Both the position numbers and the translations under genes were made by a program. Shown here piece after piece: positions 1 to 7,079 of a stretch of DNA of 7,088 nt; within the stretch, counting starts at the first letter, position 1, and the number at the start of each line of letters is the position of its first letter. The notes below the pieces were generated by a model, which searched no databases, had not been told where the DNA came from, and worked only from the letters and a program-made list of their open reading frames with translations. This DNA is from an uncultured bacterium. Lineage in GTDB: Bacteria; Bacteroidota; Ignavibacteria; Kapaibacteriales; UBA2268. Location of the stretch: assembly GCA_937875295.1 (NCBI GenBank), contig CALLXS010000070.1, positions 1-7,088 on the forward strand, given 5' to 3'.

Positions 1-31
1 TTACGAAATATGCACACACATATTATATAAT
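1..31 (+). promoter_or_regulatory. Possible weak sigma70-like promoter for the plus-strand genes
   Basis: A perfect TATAAT hexamer lies at 26-31, upstream of the first plus-strand gene. The best -35 candidate, TTACGA at 1-6, matches TTGACA poorly and sits 19 bp away. In DNA this AT-rich a TATAAT can arise by chance, and the window edge cuts off the context, so this is only a candidate. Confidence 0.25.
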
Positions 32-45
32 TATTAAAAACAAAT

Positions 46-54
46 AAGGAAAGG
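46..54 (+). promoter_or_regulatory. Shine-Dalgarno site of the 154-aa gene
   Basis: AAGGAAAGG ends 8 nt before the ATG at 63. This purine-rich match to the 16S anti-SD supports that start codon, and it shows that the element uses SD-led initiation. Confidence 0.65.
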
Positions 55-62
55 TCATTAAA

Positions 63-527
63 ATGACAAACAAAACAAAAAACACAACAACAAGCACAGT
101 TGTAAAAAGCAACACTAACAATAATGAAGTTACAGTAGCTTACTTCAGACTTCAGAAAATTAGTAATCCTAAATACACTATCATGGAAATCAGTCATGAA
201 GAATGGGAAAGTCAAATAATAGCTGATGTATGTAATAATGATTATTGGGAATACATTGATAGAGAGATAGTTGAAACTAATATAGAAGCTATATCAGAAG
301 CAATTGAAGATTTTAATGAAAAAGAATACAGGGAATGCACAAAATTAGACGGTTTGTATTTTGATAGTGAATTTTACTGCAACCCAGCAGAAGTAAATTA
401 TATTAATGTAACCGATATAGTAGAAAGTGGTTTTTATAACAATATTAGCGACTTAAAAAGAGACAATAAATATAACGCAGATATTATGAAAGCTGTTGAA
501 AAGTATGAAGATGAAACGAAATATTAA
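63..527 (+). CDS. Acidic hypothetical protein, 154 aa
   Basis: I do not recognise this protein. It begins with a Thr/Asn/Lys-rich, probably disordered tail (about residues 1-22). A folded-looking region rich in Glu, Asp, Tyr and Ile follows, with helical stretches around residues 45-85 and 120-154. By my count it has 31 acidic against 16 basic residues, so it is strongly acidic (net about -15). No signal peptide, membrane segment, Cys cluster or nucleotide-binding motif is visible. The ATG at 63 is supported by an SD sequence 8 nt upstream. The gene is followed by a GC-rich hairpin and then by a second small plus-strand gene, and both converge on the Cas9-like operon. Small acidic proteins of mobile elements are sometimes inhibitors or DNA mimics, but nothing in the sequence shows this here. 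That it is a real gene is likely from length, SD and spacing; its function is unknown. Confidence 0.75.
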   Translation: MTNKTKNTTTSTVVKSNTNNNEVTVAYFRLQKISNPKYTIMEISHEEWESQIIADVCNNDYWEYIDREIVETNIEAISEAIEDFNEKEYRECTKLDGLYFDSEFYCNPAEVNYINVTDIVESGFYNNISDLKRDNKYNADIMKAVEKYEDETKY

Positions 528-537
528 TAAATAACTA

Positions 538-565
538 TAGTAGGCGGTTTAATGACCGCCTGCTA
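538..565 (+). terminator. GC-rich hairpin between the two plus-strand genes
   Basis: An 11-bp stem pairs TAGTAGGCGGT (538-548) with ACCGCCTGCTA (555-565), with one G-T wobble and a 6-nt loop. It starts 10 nt after the stop of the upstream gene and stands out in very AT-rich DNA. No T-run follows on the plus strand; the downstream sequence is A-rich. It may be a weak terminator, an RNA-stabilising 3' hairpin or a processing site. I see no T-tract on the minus side that would make it a convincing reverse terminator either. Confidence 0.45.
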
Positions 566-600
566 ATACTAATTAAATAATAAATAATAAAAAAAATAAT

Positions 601-606
601 AAAGGA
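601..606 (+). promoter_or_regulatory. Shine-Dalgarno site of the 75-aa gene
   Basis: AAAGGA lies 8 nt before the ATG at 615, inside an otherwise A/T-only leader, and fixes that start. Confidence 0.6.
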
Positions 607-614
607 CAAAAATA

Positions 615-842
615 ATGTTAGTAGAAGAATTAATTGGAATATTAAAAGATTTACCAAAAGATGCAGAATTAAAAATTGGGTTTAGCCCTTCATATCCTAA
701 ATCATCAAATATATTTGGTATTTGGGAGCCGGTTGGAGAAAATGCAAATAATCCAGAAAACGCAAATACACTTTATTTATTAGCCGGCGAGGCAAGCCAT
801 TATTTACCAAGAGATGCGTGGGACGAGGCTTATACGATGTAA
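615..842 (+). CDS. Small phage-type hypothetical protein, 75 aa
   Basis: The N-terminus reads as an 'ELIGILKDLPKDAELKIGF' stretch (residues 5-23). That is the pattern 'ELI..L..LP.DAEV' followed by a beta strand, shared by many short uncharacterised proteins of phages and prophages. The family has no established function that I know of. The rest is a Pro/Asn-rich middle segment, a hydrophobic 'LYLLAG' strand (residues 53-58) and a Trp-containing, acidic C-terminus. No membrane segment or metal-binding motif is seen. The start is fixed by AAAGGA 8 nt upstream, and a strong intrinsic terminator begins about 36 nt after the stop. The gene points in the same direction as the 154-aa gene, across an 87-nt spacer containing a hairpin, and converges on the radical SAM gene. 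I am confident it is coding but not about its function. Confidence 0.75.
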   Translation: MLVEELIGILKDLPKDAELKIGFSPSYPKSSNIFGIWEPVGENANNPENANTLYLLAGEASHYLPRDAWDEAYTM

Positions 843-878
843 AGATTAATAAATATAATTGTTATTAGTAAATATATT

Positions 879-904
879 AAGGGACTATTTAAGTCCCTTT
901 TTTT
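879..904 (+). terminator. Rho-independent terminator after the 75-aa gene
   Basis: The stem AAGGGACT (879-886) pairs with AGTCCCTT (892-899) around a 5-nt ATTTA loop, and T residues run from 898 to 904. This is a textbook intrinsic terminator for the plus strand. It lies in the 64-nt gap between convergent genes. Read from the minus strand the same stem is followed only by mixed A/T sequence, so it would end the long minus-strand operon weakly at best. Confidence 0.85.
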
Positions 905-906
905 AT

Positions 907-2385
907 TTATAAATTATTCATATAAAAATCATATTTAACAGCTTTTTGTTTTGATTTAGAAATAGAATTTTTGCCTCCAACTATATTTAATAATGTTATC
1001 ATATCTTTTAATTCATTAATCCTATTTTCATCTATATTAGTTGATCCCATATTATTTAACCATTCTTTTTGCTTTAATCTCAATTTTTTAATCCTATCAT
1101 TACTAATATAAGTATTCAGATACCAAGTTGGGAGCGTTTCAGTAACGTCGTATTCTCTAACAATATCATTAATATCATAATTATTTAATATATAATCATA
1201 TTTATCAGTAGCATTAAGTGCTTTAAATTTACTATCAAAGCTGATAGTATTAAACAATGTGTTGTATTTATCTGTATATCTTAAAGCTAAGCAGGCTGAG
1301 AAATGTGAGTAAGGACTGTCCATATATAAAGAATGTTGTACTTTGATATTAACGCCTTCAAATATTCTATTATTCTTTTTATAATCAGAATAATCATTAA
1401 TCTTAATAGGAGAGTAGCCCATAGGAGTTACAGGGCTGGGATTAAATGGTGTGTTTTGCAAAGTAATCGTTAAAGGCTTTTTTAATCGACCGTCTAATTT
1501 CGTACATAAATCTATGAAGCTATAATAATCACTTTCATCTTCTCCTTCTAAGCCAACAATATTATATAATTTTATTCCTAAGCCACTACATTCAGTTTTA
1601 GCAGAAACTTCAATAAAAAAATCGATTAAAGAATTGTCGCTAATTCTCCTATTCATAGAATAACGTAACCTTTGGCTGTATCCATCAATAGCGGTTATTA
1701 TATGTGGCTTTAACGGATTGTATAAATCAGCTTTGCACCATTCAATTTCATCACTTGCACCATCAAATTCATTATAAATAAATCTGCCGTTACTAATATT
1801 TTTGCGAGTAAAAGTATAATGACAATAGAAACATTTATTTGGGCAACCTAACCTGCTTTCTTTATAGGTTTCTAAATGATTGAAATTAATCTTAACATCT
1901 TCAGAATATGGTAAATTAACTTGATTAATATATACATTCTCAATTTTGTTTAGTCTTAGGAAACTTTGATGTTCATAATCGCCTCTTTTTTCCAGCATAT
2001 CGACAATTTCATTTTCAGCACGACCAAAAAAAGCATAATCAATATATTCTTTAAGCATATTAATATTTTGGCAACCAAAGCCACCGGCATACACTTTGAA
2101 TTTTCTGTTTTGCCAATTTTTATTTTTTCGTGTTGCATTTACAAAAGCAAAAACATCGAAATGGGAGGTTAATGATACTAAGACAATATCGTAATAATGT
2201 GCGTTTTCTGGGAGGCATACATCAGCAATAATATTGCTTTTTAGTAATACATCTCTAAGAACAGCGGATCCGAAATTTTTCGTACTCCAAAAATCATTTG
2301 TGTCTTTATAATCAATTTTGTATCTACTTTGCTTAAAAGGTTCAAAGTAGAGAAATGCTATTTTCTTTTTGTTTTTCAAATTCAT
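907..2385 (-). CDS. Radical SAM protein with B12-binding-like N-terminal region
   Basis: This is a predicted [4Fe-4S] enzyme that cleaves S-adenosylmethionine to a 5'-deoxyadenosyl radical; its substrate is unknown. Residue numbers count from the ATG at 2385 (492 aa). The cluster motif CX3CX2C is C181, C185 and C188, in 'GCPNKCFYC'. The N-terminal 130 residues look like the Rossmann-type B12-binding domain of this superfamily ('DIVLVSLTS' strand, 'YAGGFG' at about 99-104, 'DYAFFGRAENE'). The cobalamin ligand motif DxHxxG is not seen, so cobalamin binding is doubtful. 'IKLYNIVGLEGE' (271-282) and 'TPFNPSPVTPMG' (312-323) match conserved blocks of B12-type radical SAM proteins. A TTG at 2400 would add five residues. 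Neither start has a good SD, so translation may be coupled to the SNF2 gene, which it overlaps by 44 nt. It is the last gene of the Cas9-SNF2 operon. Confidence 0.88.
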   Translation of the reverse strand: MNLKNKKKIAFLYFEPFKQSRYKIDYKDTNDFWSTKNFGSAVLRDVLLKSNIIADVCLPENAHYYDIVLVSLTSHFDVFAFVNATRKNKNWQNRKFKVYAGGFGCQNINMLKEYIDYAFFGRAENEIVDMLEKRGDYEHQSFLRLNKIENVYINQVNLPYSEDVKINFNHLETYKESRLGCPNKCFYCHYTFTRKNISNGRFIYNEFDGASDEIEWCKADLYNPLKPHIITAIDGYSQRLRYSMNRRISDNSLIDFFIEVSAKTECSGLGIKLYNIVGLEGEDESDYYSFIDLCTKLDGRLKKPLTITLQNTPFNPSPVTPMGYSPIKINDYSDYKKNNRIFEGVNIKVQHSLYMDSPYSHFSACLALRYTDKYNTLFNTISFDSKFKALNATDKYDYILNNYDINDIVREYDVTETLPTWYLNTYISNDRIKKLRLKQKEWLNNMGSTNIDENRINELKDMITLLNIVGGKNSISKSKQKAVKYDFYMNNL

Positions 2386-4057
2386 CTCTAAATACTTCAA
2401 TTAAATCTAATTTGCGTTCTAACGACTTAGTTATCCAGCTATCAATGGTATTGCCACCGTTTGGCTTTTCTGCAATAATATCTATATAATGGACATGCTT
2501 ATTTTTCTGAGTTAATCTATGTAATCGGTCTTCTGACTGGTCCCTATTAATTCTTTTAAAGGAATTACTCATATATATACAATAACATGCCACGTCTAGA
2601 TCATTTAATCCAAAGCCACCAGTATCAGGATTTGAAATAAAATATTGTGCGTTTCCATTTACAAAATTATCTTTATTTAATGCACGGTCTTTCAAAGAAA
2701 TTTCGCCATAATACGGTGCAATCTTATCAGCACCATAAGTATCGGTTAGCACGGTAGTAATATCTCTAAGCTCTTGTATATACTTGCCCCAGATAACAAC
2801 TTTTTCATCTTTGAGCATATTTAAGATGCTTAACAATTCAATAATTTTTGGATTGTCTTTCGGCTGGAATATGCGAGTTAATTTATCACTTTCATCACCT
2901 GACATTTTAGGGTTATAATATCCACATGTAATTTGTTGCAAAACAATGAATAATTTAAATAGATCAAAATCCTTATCTTTATTAAAATGAACATCATTTA
3001 ATATTAATTTGCGTGCATTATCGCTTATTTCTGTTTGTTTTGCGGTCATTTTTACAATTCTTTTTTCGTAAGTTTTCTCAGGCATATCATTCCAAATTTC
3101 TTCTTTCTTTTTCATATATATGTATGGTTCAATTTTAGACATTAAAGCATCATAATTCTTACTCCCACATGCCCTTCCAAATTCGTCAAATATCACATAT
3201 TTTTTTTCAAAAGTAGCATATCTTTTTTCAGAGATTATATCATCACTTAGGAAATTTAATTGAAAATACAAATCTTTAACACTTTCAGACATTGGAGTTC
3301 CTGTCATAATTTGCCTATATTTTGTTTTACAGCCAATAATGTTGACAAGTCCAGTTCTATTCGCATTTTTAGTCTTGAAAAAATGCGATTCATCTAATAT
3401 TATAAAAGTACGATCATCAGCAATTTTATCAGCAGATAAGAAAATGCGATTATCCTTCCCACCGTGCGATAAACTTTGTGAGCCACAAATATAATAATAC
3501 AATATGCCAGGAATAGGTTCTGGAATTAAGTGAGGATATGTTTTATCATCAAACATATAAATATAATATGGAACACTACTATGCTTTATTATTTGCTCAG
3601 CATAATTTGATTTAGTAGTAACTGGGCAGAAGATCAGAACTTTATCAATATCACCATTTTGAAAACGAGCGGATGCCAAGTCTATGCTAATTTTAGATTT
3701 GCCGGTTCCCATAGGTAAGAAATTAGCACTTACCATTATTTGACTAAACTTATTGTAAGCTTCTAATTGATAATTAGTTGGATTGGTTTTAAATATCGGT
3801 TTAACATAATCGCATTTTAAGTATTGTGGTACAGTAGATTTTTCAACCTCTATATTTACAGCTTCTTCAGGTATTCCTAACGATTTCCAAAAATAATAAG
3901 GAACTTCAATCTCTGGTAGCATTTCGTTTGTTGACATTGACTTAATTTTAATTTGCGATGGAGGTAAAGTAAAAACTCTATTGTCTATTAAAGTTATTGT
4001 TACTGTCTTATTAGAATTGGTCACTATTTTGTTTGCTAATAATCTACGCCACTTCAT
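2342..4057 (-). CDS. SNF2-family DNA-dependent ATPase / helicase-like protein
   Basis: This is a superfamily 2 ATPase of the SNF2 type, expected to translocate on duplex DNA and remodel bound proteins rather than unwind strands. Numbering is from the ATG at 4057 (571 aa). Visible motifs are a Q-motif-like YQLEAY (about 96-101), Walker A GTGKS (117-121), Walker B DESH (222-225), motif III TGTP (252-255), motif V GGFGLN (480-485) and the motif VI QSEDRLHR (507-514). All are intact, so activity is predicted. About 90 residues precede the core; no accessory DNA-binding or nuclease domain is seen. An in-frame ATG at 4081 gives 579 aa but has no SD. The 4057 ATG has AAAAAGGA 7 nt upstream and is preferred. 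It overlaps the Cas9-like gene by 14 nt and the radical SAM gene by 44 nt. SNF2 proteins are common in large phages, usually of unknown role; its position here suggests work with the Cas9 homologue (inference). Confidence 0.92.
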   Translation of the reverse strand: MKWRRLLANKIVTNSNKTVTITLIDNRVFTLPPSQIKIKSMSTNEMLPEIEVPYYFWKSLGIPEEAVNIEVEKSTVPQYLKCDYVKPIFKTNPTNYQLEAYNKFSQIMVSANFLPMGTGKSKISIDLASARFQNGDIDKVLIFCPVTTKSNYAEQIIKHSSVPYYIYMFDDKTYPHLIPEPIPGILYYYICGSQSLSHGGKDNRIFLSADKIADDRTFIILDESHFFKTKNANRTGLVNIIGCKTKYRQIMTGTPMSESVKDLYFQLNFLSDDIISEKRYATFEKKYVIFDEFGRACGSKNYDALMSKIEPYIYMKKKEEIWNDMPEKTYEKRIVKMTAKQTEISDNARKLILNDVHFNKDKDFDLFKLFIVLQQITCGYYNPKMSGDESDKLTRIFQPKDNPKIIELLSILNMLKDEKVVIWGKYIQELRDITTVLTDTYGADKIAPYYGEISLKDRALNKDNFVNGNAQYFISNPDTGGFGLNDLDVACYCIYMSNSFKRINRDQSEDRLHRLTQKNKHVHYIDIIAEKPNGGNTIDSWITKSLERKLDLIEVFRDEFEKQKENSISLL

Positions 4058-7000
4058 CAAATAATCCTTTTTCTTGTTCATTAATATTCATATCGTTAAT
4101 CAGCTTATTAAGACTTACTTTCACATGTTTCGTAGTATCGCTAATATCAGAATAGTGAGGCTTCATCAGGGTTATCGACTGGGCGGTTACCGAATGTATT
4201 CTATAATCAATATTGTGATATTTAATAATCATTCCTTTCTGAAGATGGTATATATATGTCCAGTTTATCTTTGGCATTTGTTTTAAAAATATCTCATCTA
4301 CTTTAACTTTCCCATTGTAATTATTAAGTAAATTATTTGCTTTTATAGTGTCTTTAATAATCACATCTATACCCATATTAGCACGCATTATAGCAGTCAT
4401 AGCAGAGATCTCTGTACATTGAATTTTGCTATTAGGATCAAGGTAAACACATAAATGGTGAATATTCCCTTCTATGACGTAATCTTTCCACTTCCCATTT
4501 TCATAATGTAATGGTCTAATTTTCTTAAGCCCAGTCCATAATCGTATACTTTTAATTACTTTTCCATTAAAGTCTAATAGTGGGACTTCATCTAATTTCT
4601 CCCATGCCTTAGCAGAATTATTACCATATTGAGTTAATCTATTCCTAACTATTTCTCTTATTTTGCTATCAACGATAAAATCTACATCCTTTTCAGTGAT
4701 CGAAGGTAATGGATATTTAACTACAGCTTCGCAAGTTTCCACTCTTTTACCATTTTTATCAATTAGATATTTTTTATTTAATCCATATATAGTTTCCTTA
4801 TCTAACTGTATTCGAGGATTTGCGTGTCCGTTTTTATCTTTAGAATACAACCTCTTCCCAATCTTATATTTAGGAATAATGTTATTAATATTCGTTATTA
4901 CATTATCTCTGTAATCTTCAAAAGGCATATCAAATTTTCGTAGTGATATAAATTTATTTCTGGCTTCAACATATTTCTCATTTAAATCATTTAGTTGATT
5001 TATTATTTCAAGACTTGTATAGCTTGCTATAACGGCATTTAATGCTAATAGTCTAATATCGTCGCTTGCTTCATCACTCACATCATCATTTGTTAGTTCC
5101 CAAGAATTTTTGAGATGCTCAGTAATTTTTTGATGAGTAAATCTAACTTTAATTCCAGTTCTTTCTATAGCACTTTGCAGTTCTTTAGCGAGTCTGTGCT
5201 TAATTTCAGTTAAAGATTTAATATAAGTAGATTCAACACTTTTATTGTCAGCTAAGAATCTATTCTTCTTCTTATAGCCTATTTTTGCATTCTCTATTAA
5301 ATTCAAATAATCTTTATATAAATCCTCACTCATATTCTGCATATATTCATTAGCAGTATAATTGTCTTTATCTAAATTTACAGATCTTCTACAAATTGTT
5401 TTGTTATTTAATGAATCATCTAACAATCTTGATAATGGAATTATATGTTCGATCTCAATTGGATTTATAGTTTTTTTATCAAATAATTCTGTTACTACGA
5501 TTCTGGTATTAGGTTCATAAGGGCTATAGCCACCCATTTCATCCCATAATTTATACTTGATTAAATCCTTGTTAGTAAGGTTAGATATGCCATAATTATC
5601 ATATAAATCTTTTTTAATATTTTCATTTTCTGCATTTCTTATTCTTTTATTTTTGATAGCTTTTTTTCGTGCTTCATTGCTTTTTAGTAATAGGTTATCA
5701 AATTCAATGATACATTCATCAATATCGTATTTGCTGATAATGTCATTAATGATATTAATTGTTCTATTAGCGGATTTTTCAAGTACAATATTTAAAAAAT
5801 AATTTTTCTTAAAGAGAGGAATTATATTAGTATTTGTAGATATAGTTTCTTTAACTTTCAATTTCGCTAATTTAATTGAATCTGATAAATTTTTCTTATT
5901 CCTCAAATGTACTAATAATGCTTTGATAGCTTTTTCGGACAAGTTACAATAACCATCTTTACTGAAGTTTATTTCACAAAGCTTTGATGCTTGTTCTTTC
6001 GTGAAGTTGTATTTATTAATTAATACTTTCAGTTTATTAGCCTCTGGCACGGAATACAATAAATGCCATAATGAATACAATTCCTCATTGTTTGGGTTGT
6101 AGTCCGGTACTACCTCTTTGATAGCACTATATGTTATATTCCCACTTAATCCTTTATCATAGTTCAATGCCACTTTATCAGCTTTTGCGTTATAACCGAA
6201 GAATTTTAGTATTTGAATAGCAGTCATTTTCTTTTTTACCATAAGCAAGGAATACAACCCTTGTAATTTTTCTTCATCAATAGGGATACTTCTCCCATAT
6301 GCATCATATACTACAATATTTTCAATTTCAGTAAGTATTTTAAATTCTTGAAAAATTGGGTTAGTGCGATGAGCGACCTTATAACCAGTATATTTACAAT
6401 TACTTACACGGTGTTTTTGGGATTTCAGAGGTCTTTGATAGAAAATGATATTGTATATATCATTAGCAATATTAATATTTAGGTTACTATTTAATTCAAT
6501 TTGTTTATTCATAATAGCCCAATATTCAGACTCATAGTCTTCTCTTTTGAACAATATATTTTTCAAATGGAGTCCTAAATTAAATCTGTCAAGAAGATAT
6601 TGTCCGATAGTTTGTCCACTTTGATGTAATTGATTAGTAATTGCTTCAAGATTAGCTAAGTACTCGCTACTTTCATTAAACTTATCGCCAGTTGGTTTAT
6701 AACCCCTTTTCTTGGCAAAGTGTATAAGAACGCTTGCAAGTTCCGTTTTTGATAATACATTTGTAACAGCTTTTGCCCGTAGTGCCCATAATTGCTTATC
6801 TATAATAATATCTTCGTCATTATTGAAGTAATTGTTTAATTTTAAGTATTGGTAGAGTTCTTTACGCCTTTGCTTATAGGGTCCCATACACACCCTTGTT
6901 TGTCTTTTAAGAGTTCTATTAGGATTAGTACTTATGCTTTGCCCACGACAAAATTCGTTTTTTTCATCAGGAGAAATATTAACGTTAGCAACTCCAGTCT

Positions 7001-7070
7001 CGACAATCATTTTTTCATTGGTTATTGCATATCCAATGTTATTATAGCTAATATATAATCCAAGTTTCAT
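4044..7070 (-). CDS. cas9: Compact type II-C-like Cas9 homologue, RuvC inactivated, HNH intact
   Basis: Cas9 is an RNA-guided DNA endonuclease: HNH cuts the strand paired to the guide and RuvC cuts the other. Here, in order: RuvC-I (3-20); Arg/Lys-rich bridge helix (50-75); REC blocks 'AKKRGYKP' (119-126) and 'IFYQRPLKSQKH' (209-220); RuvC-II 'IIEF' (454-457); HNH (537-570); RuvC-III (670-690); and a WED/PI-like end with 'LDKETIYG' (756-763), 'GNIHHLCVY' (868-876) and 'YHLQKGM' (941-947). HNH keeps E541, H542 and N565, matching SpCas9 D839, H840 and N863. RuvC has Tyr6 for the D10 equivalent, Leu675 for H983 and Asn678 for D986; only E456 (E762) remains. It is predicted to nick the target strand only. 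At 1008 aa it is shorter than the roughly 1400-aa Bacteroidota Cas9s it resembles. The start has AAGGTG 9 nt upstream. No cas1, cas2 or array adjoins it. Confidence 0.93.
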   Translation of the reverse strand: MKLGLYISYNNIGYAITNEKMIVETGVANVNISPDEKNEFCRGQSISTNPNRTLKRQTRVCMGPYKQRRKELYQYLKLNNYFNNDEDIIIDKQLWALRAKAVTNVLSKTELASVLIHFAKKRGYKPTGDKFNESSEYLANLEAITNQLHQSGQTIGQYLLDRFNLGLHLKNILFKREDYESEYWAIMNKQIELNSNLNINIANDIYNIIFYQRPLKSQKHRVSNCKYTGYKVAHRTNPIFQEFKILTEIENIVVYDAYGRSIPIDEEKLQGLYSLLMVKKKMTAIQILKFFGYNAKADKVALNYDKGLSGNITYSAIKEVVPDYNPNNEELYSLWHLLYSVPEANKLKVLINKYNFTKEQASKLCEINFSKDGYCNLSEKAIKALLVHLRNKKNLSDSIKLAKLKVKETISTNTNIIPLFKKNYFLNIVLEKSANRTINIINDIISKYDIDECIIEFDNLLLKSNEARKKAIKNKRIRNAENENIKKDLYDNYGISNLTNKDLIKYKLWDEMGGYSPYEPNTRIVVTELFDKKTINPIEIEHIIPLSRLLDDSLNNKTICRRSVNLDKDNYTANEYMQNMSEDLYKDYLNLIENAKIGYKKKNRFLADNKSVESTYIKSLTEIKHRLAKELQSAIERTGIKVRFTHQKITEHLKNSWELTNDDVSDEASDDIRLLALNAVIASYTSLEIINQLNDLNEKYVEARNKFISLRKFDMPFEDYRDNVITNINNIIPKYKIGKRLYSKDKNGHANPRIQLDKETIYGLNKKYLIDKNGKRVETCEAVVKYPLPSITEKDVDFIVDSKIREIVRNRLTQYGNNSAKAWEKLDEVPLLDFNGKVIKSIRLWTGLKKIRPLHYENGKWKDYVIEGNIHHLCVYLDPNSKIQCTEISAMTAIMRANMGIDVIIKDTIKANNLLNNYNGKVKVDEIFLKQMPKINWTYIYHLQKGMIIKYHNIDYRIHSVTAQSITLMKPHYSDISDTTKHVKVSLNKLINDMNINEQEKGLFDEVA
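4065..4072 (-). promoter_or_regulatory. Shine-Dalgarno site that sets the SNF2 start at 4057
   Basis: Read on the minus strand, AAAAAGGA stands 7 nt before the ATG at 4057 and lies within the last codons of the Cas9-like gene. The alternative upstream ATG at 4081 has no such element. The site therefore decides the start and suggests coupled translation of the two proteins. Confidence 0.7.
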
Positions 7071-7079
7071 ATCAAATCA

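Noticed and set aside
566..604. A/T-only repeats of the 'aataataaa' type as a possible origin or repeat array
   Set aside because: The stretch is short and irregular, and ordinary for leader sequence in DNA this AT-rich; no iterons or symmetrical elements are seen.
1956..2172. Short open frames on both strands inside the radical SAM gene
   Set aside because: They lie wholly within a well-supported gene, their translations show no family motif, and they lack SD sites; they are shadows of AT-rich coding DNA.
2265..2275. Palindrome around GGATCC inside the radical SAM gene
   Set aside because: It is a single 8-bp palindrome within coding sequence, expected by chance and without a second copy or context.
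4074..4286. 70-codon plus-strand open frame opposite the end of the Cas9-like gene
   Set aside because: It is antisense to conserved C-terminal Cas9 sequence, and its composition is typical of an antisense shadow.
4663..4914. 83-codon plus-strand open frame opposite the Cas9 WED/PI-like region
   Set aside because: Its hydrophobic translation looks membrane-like only because it is antisense to a charged, Lys-rich coding region; it has no SD and no recognisable motif.
6849..7058. 69-codon plus-strand open frame opposite the Cas9 N-terminus
   Set aside because: It is antisense to RuvC-I and the bridge helix, with no independent coding evidence.
7053..7070. The missing RuvC-I Asp could be a wrong-start or sequencing artefact
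   Set aside because: The ATG at 7070 has an SD and the aligned motif LGL-x-I-x-x-N-x-I-G is in register. A single-base error could turn GAT into TAT, but RuvC-III independently shows Leu and Asn at the His and Asp positions.
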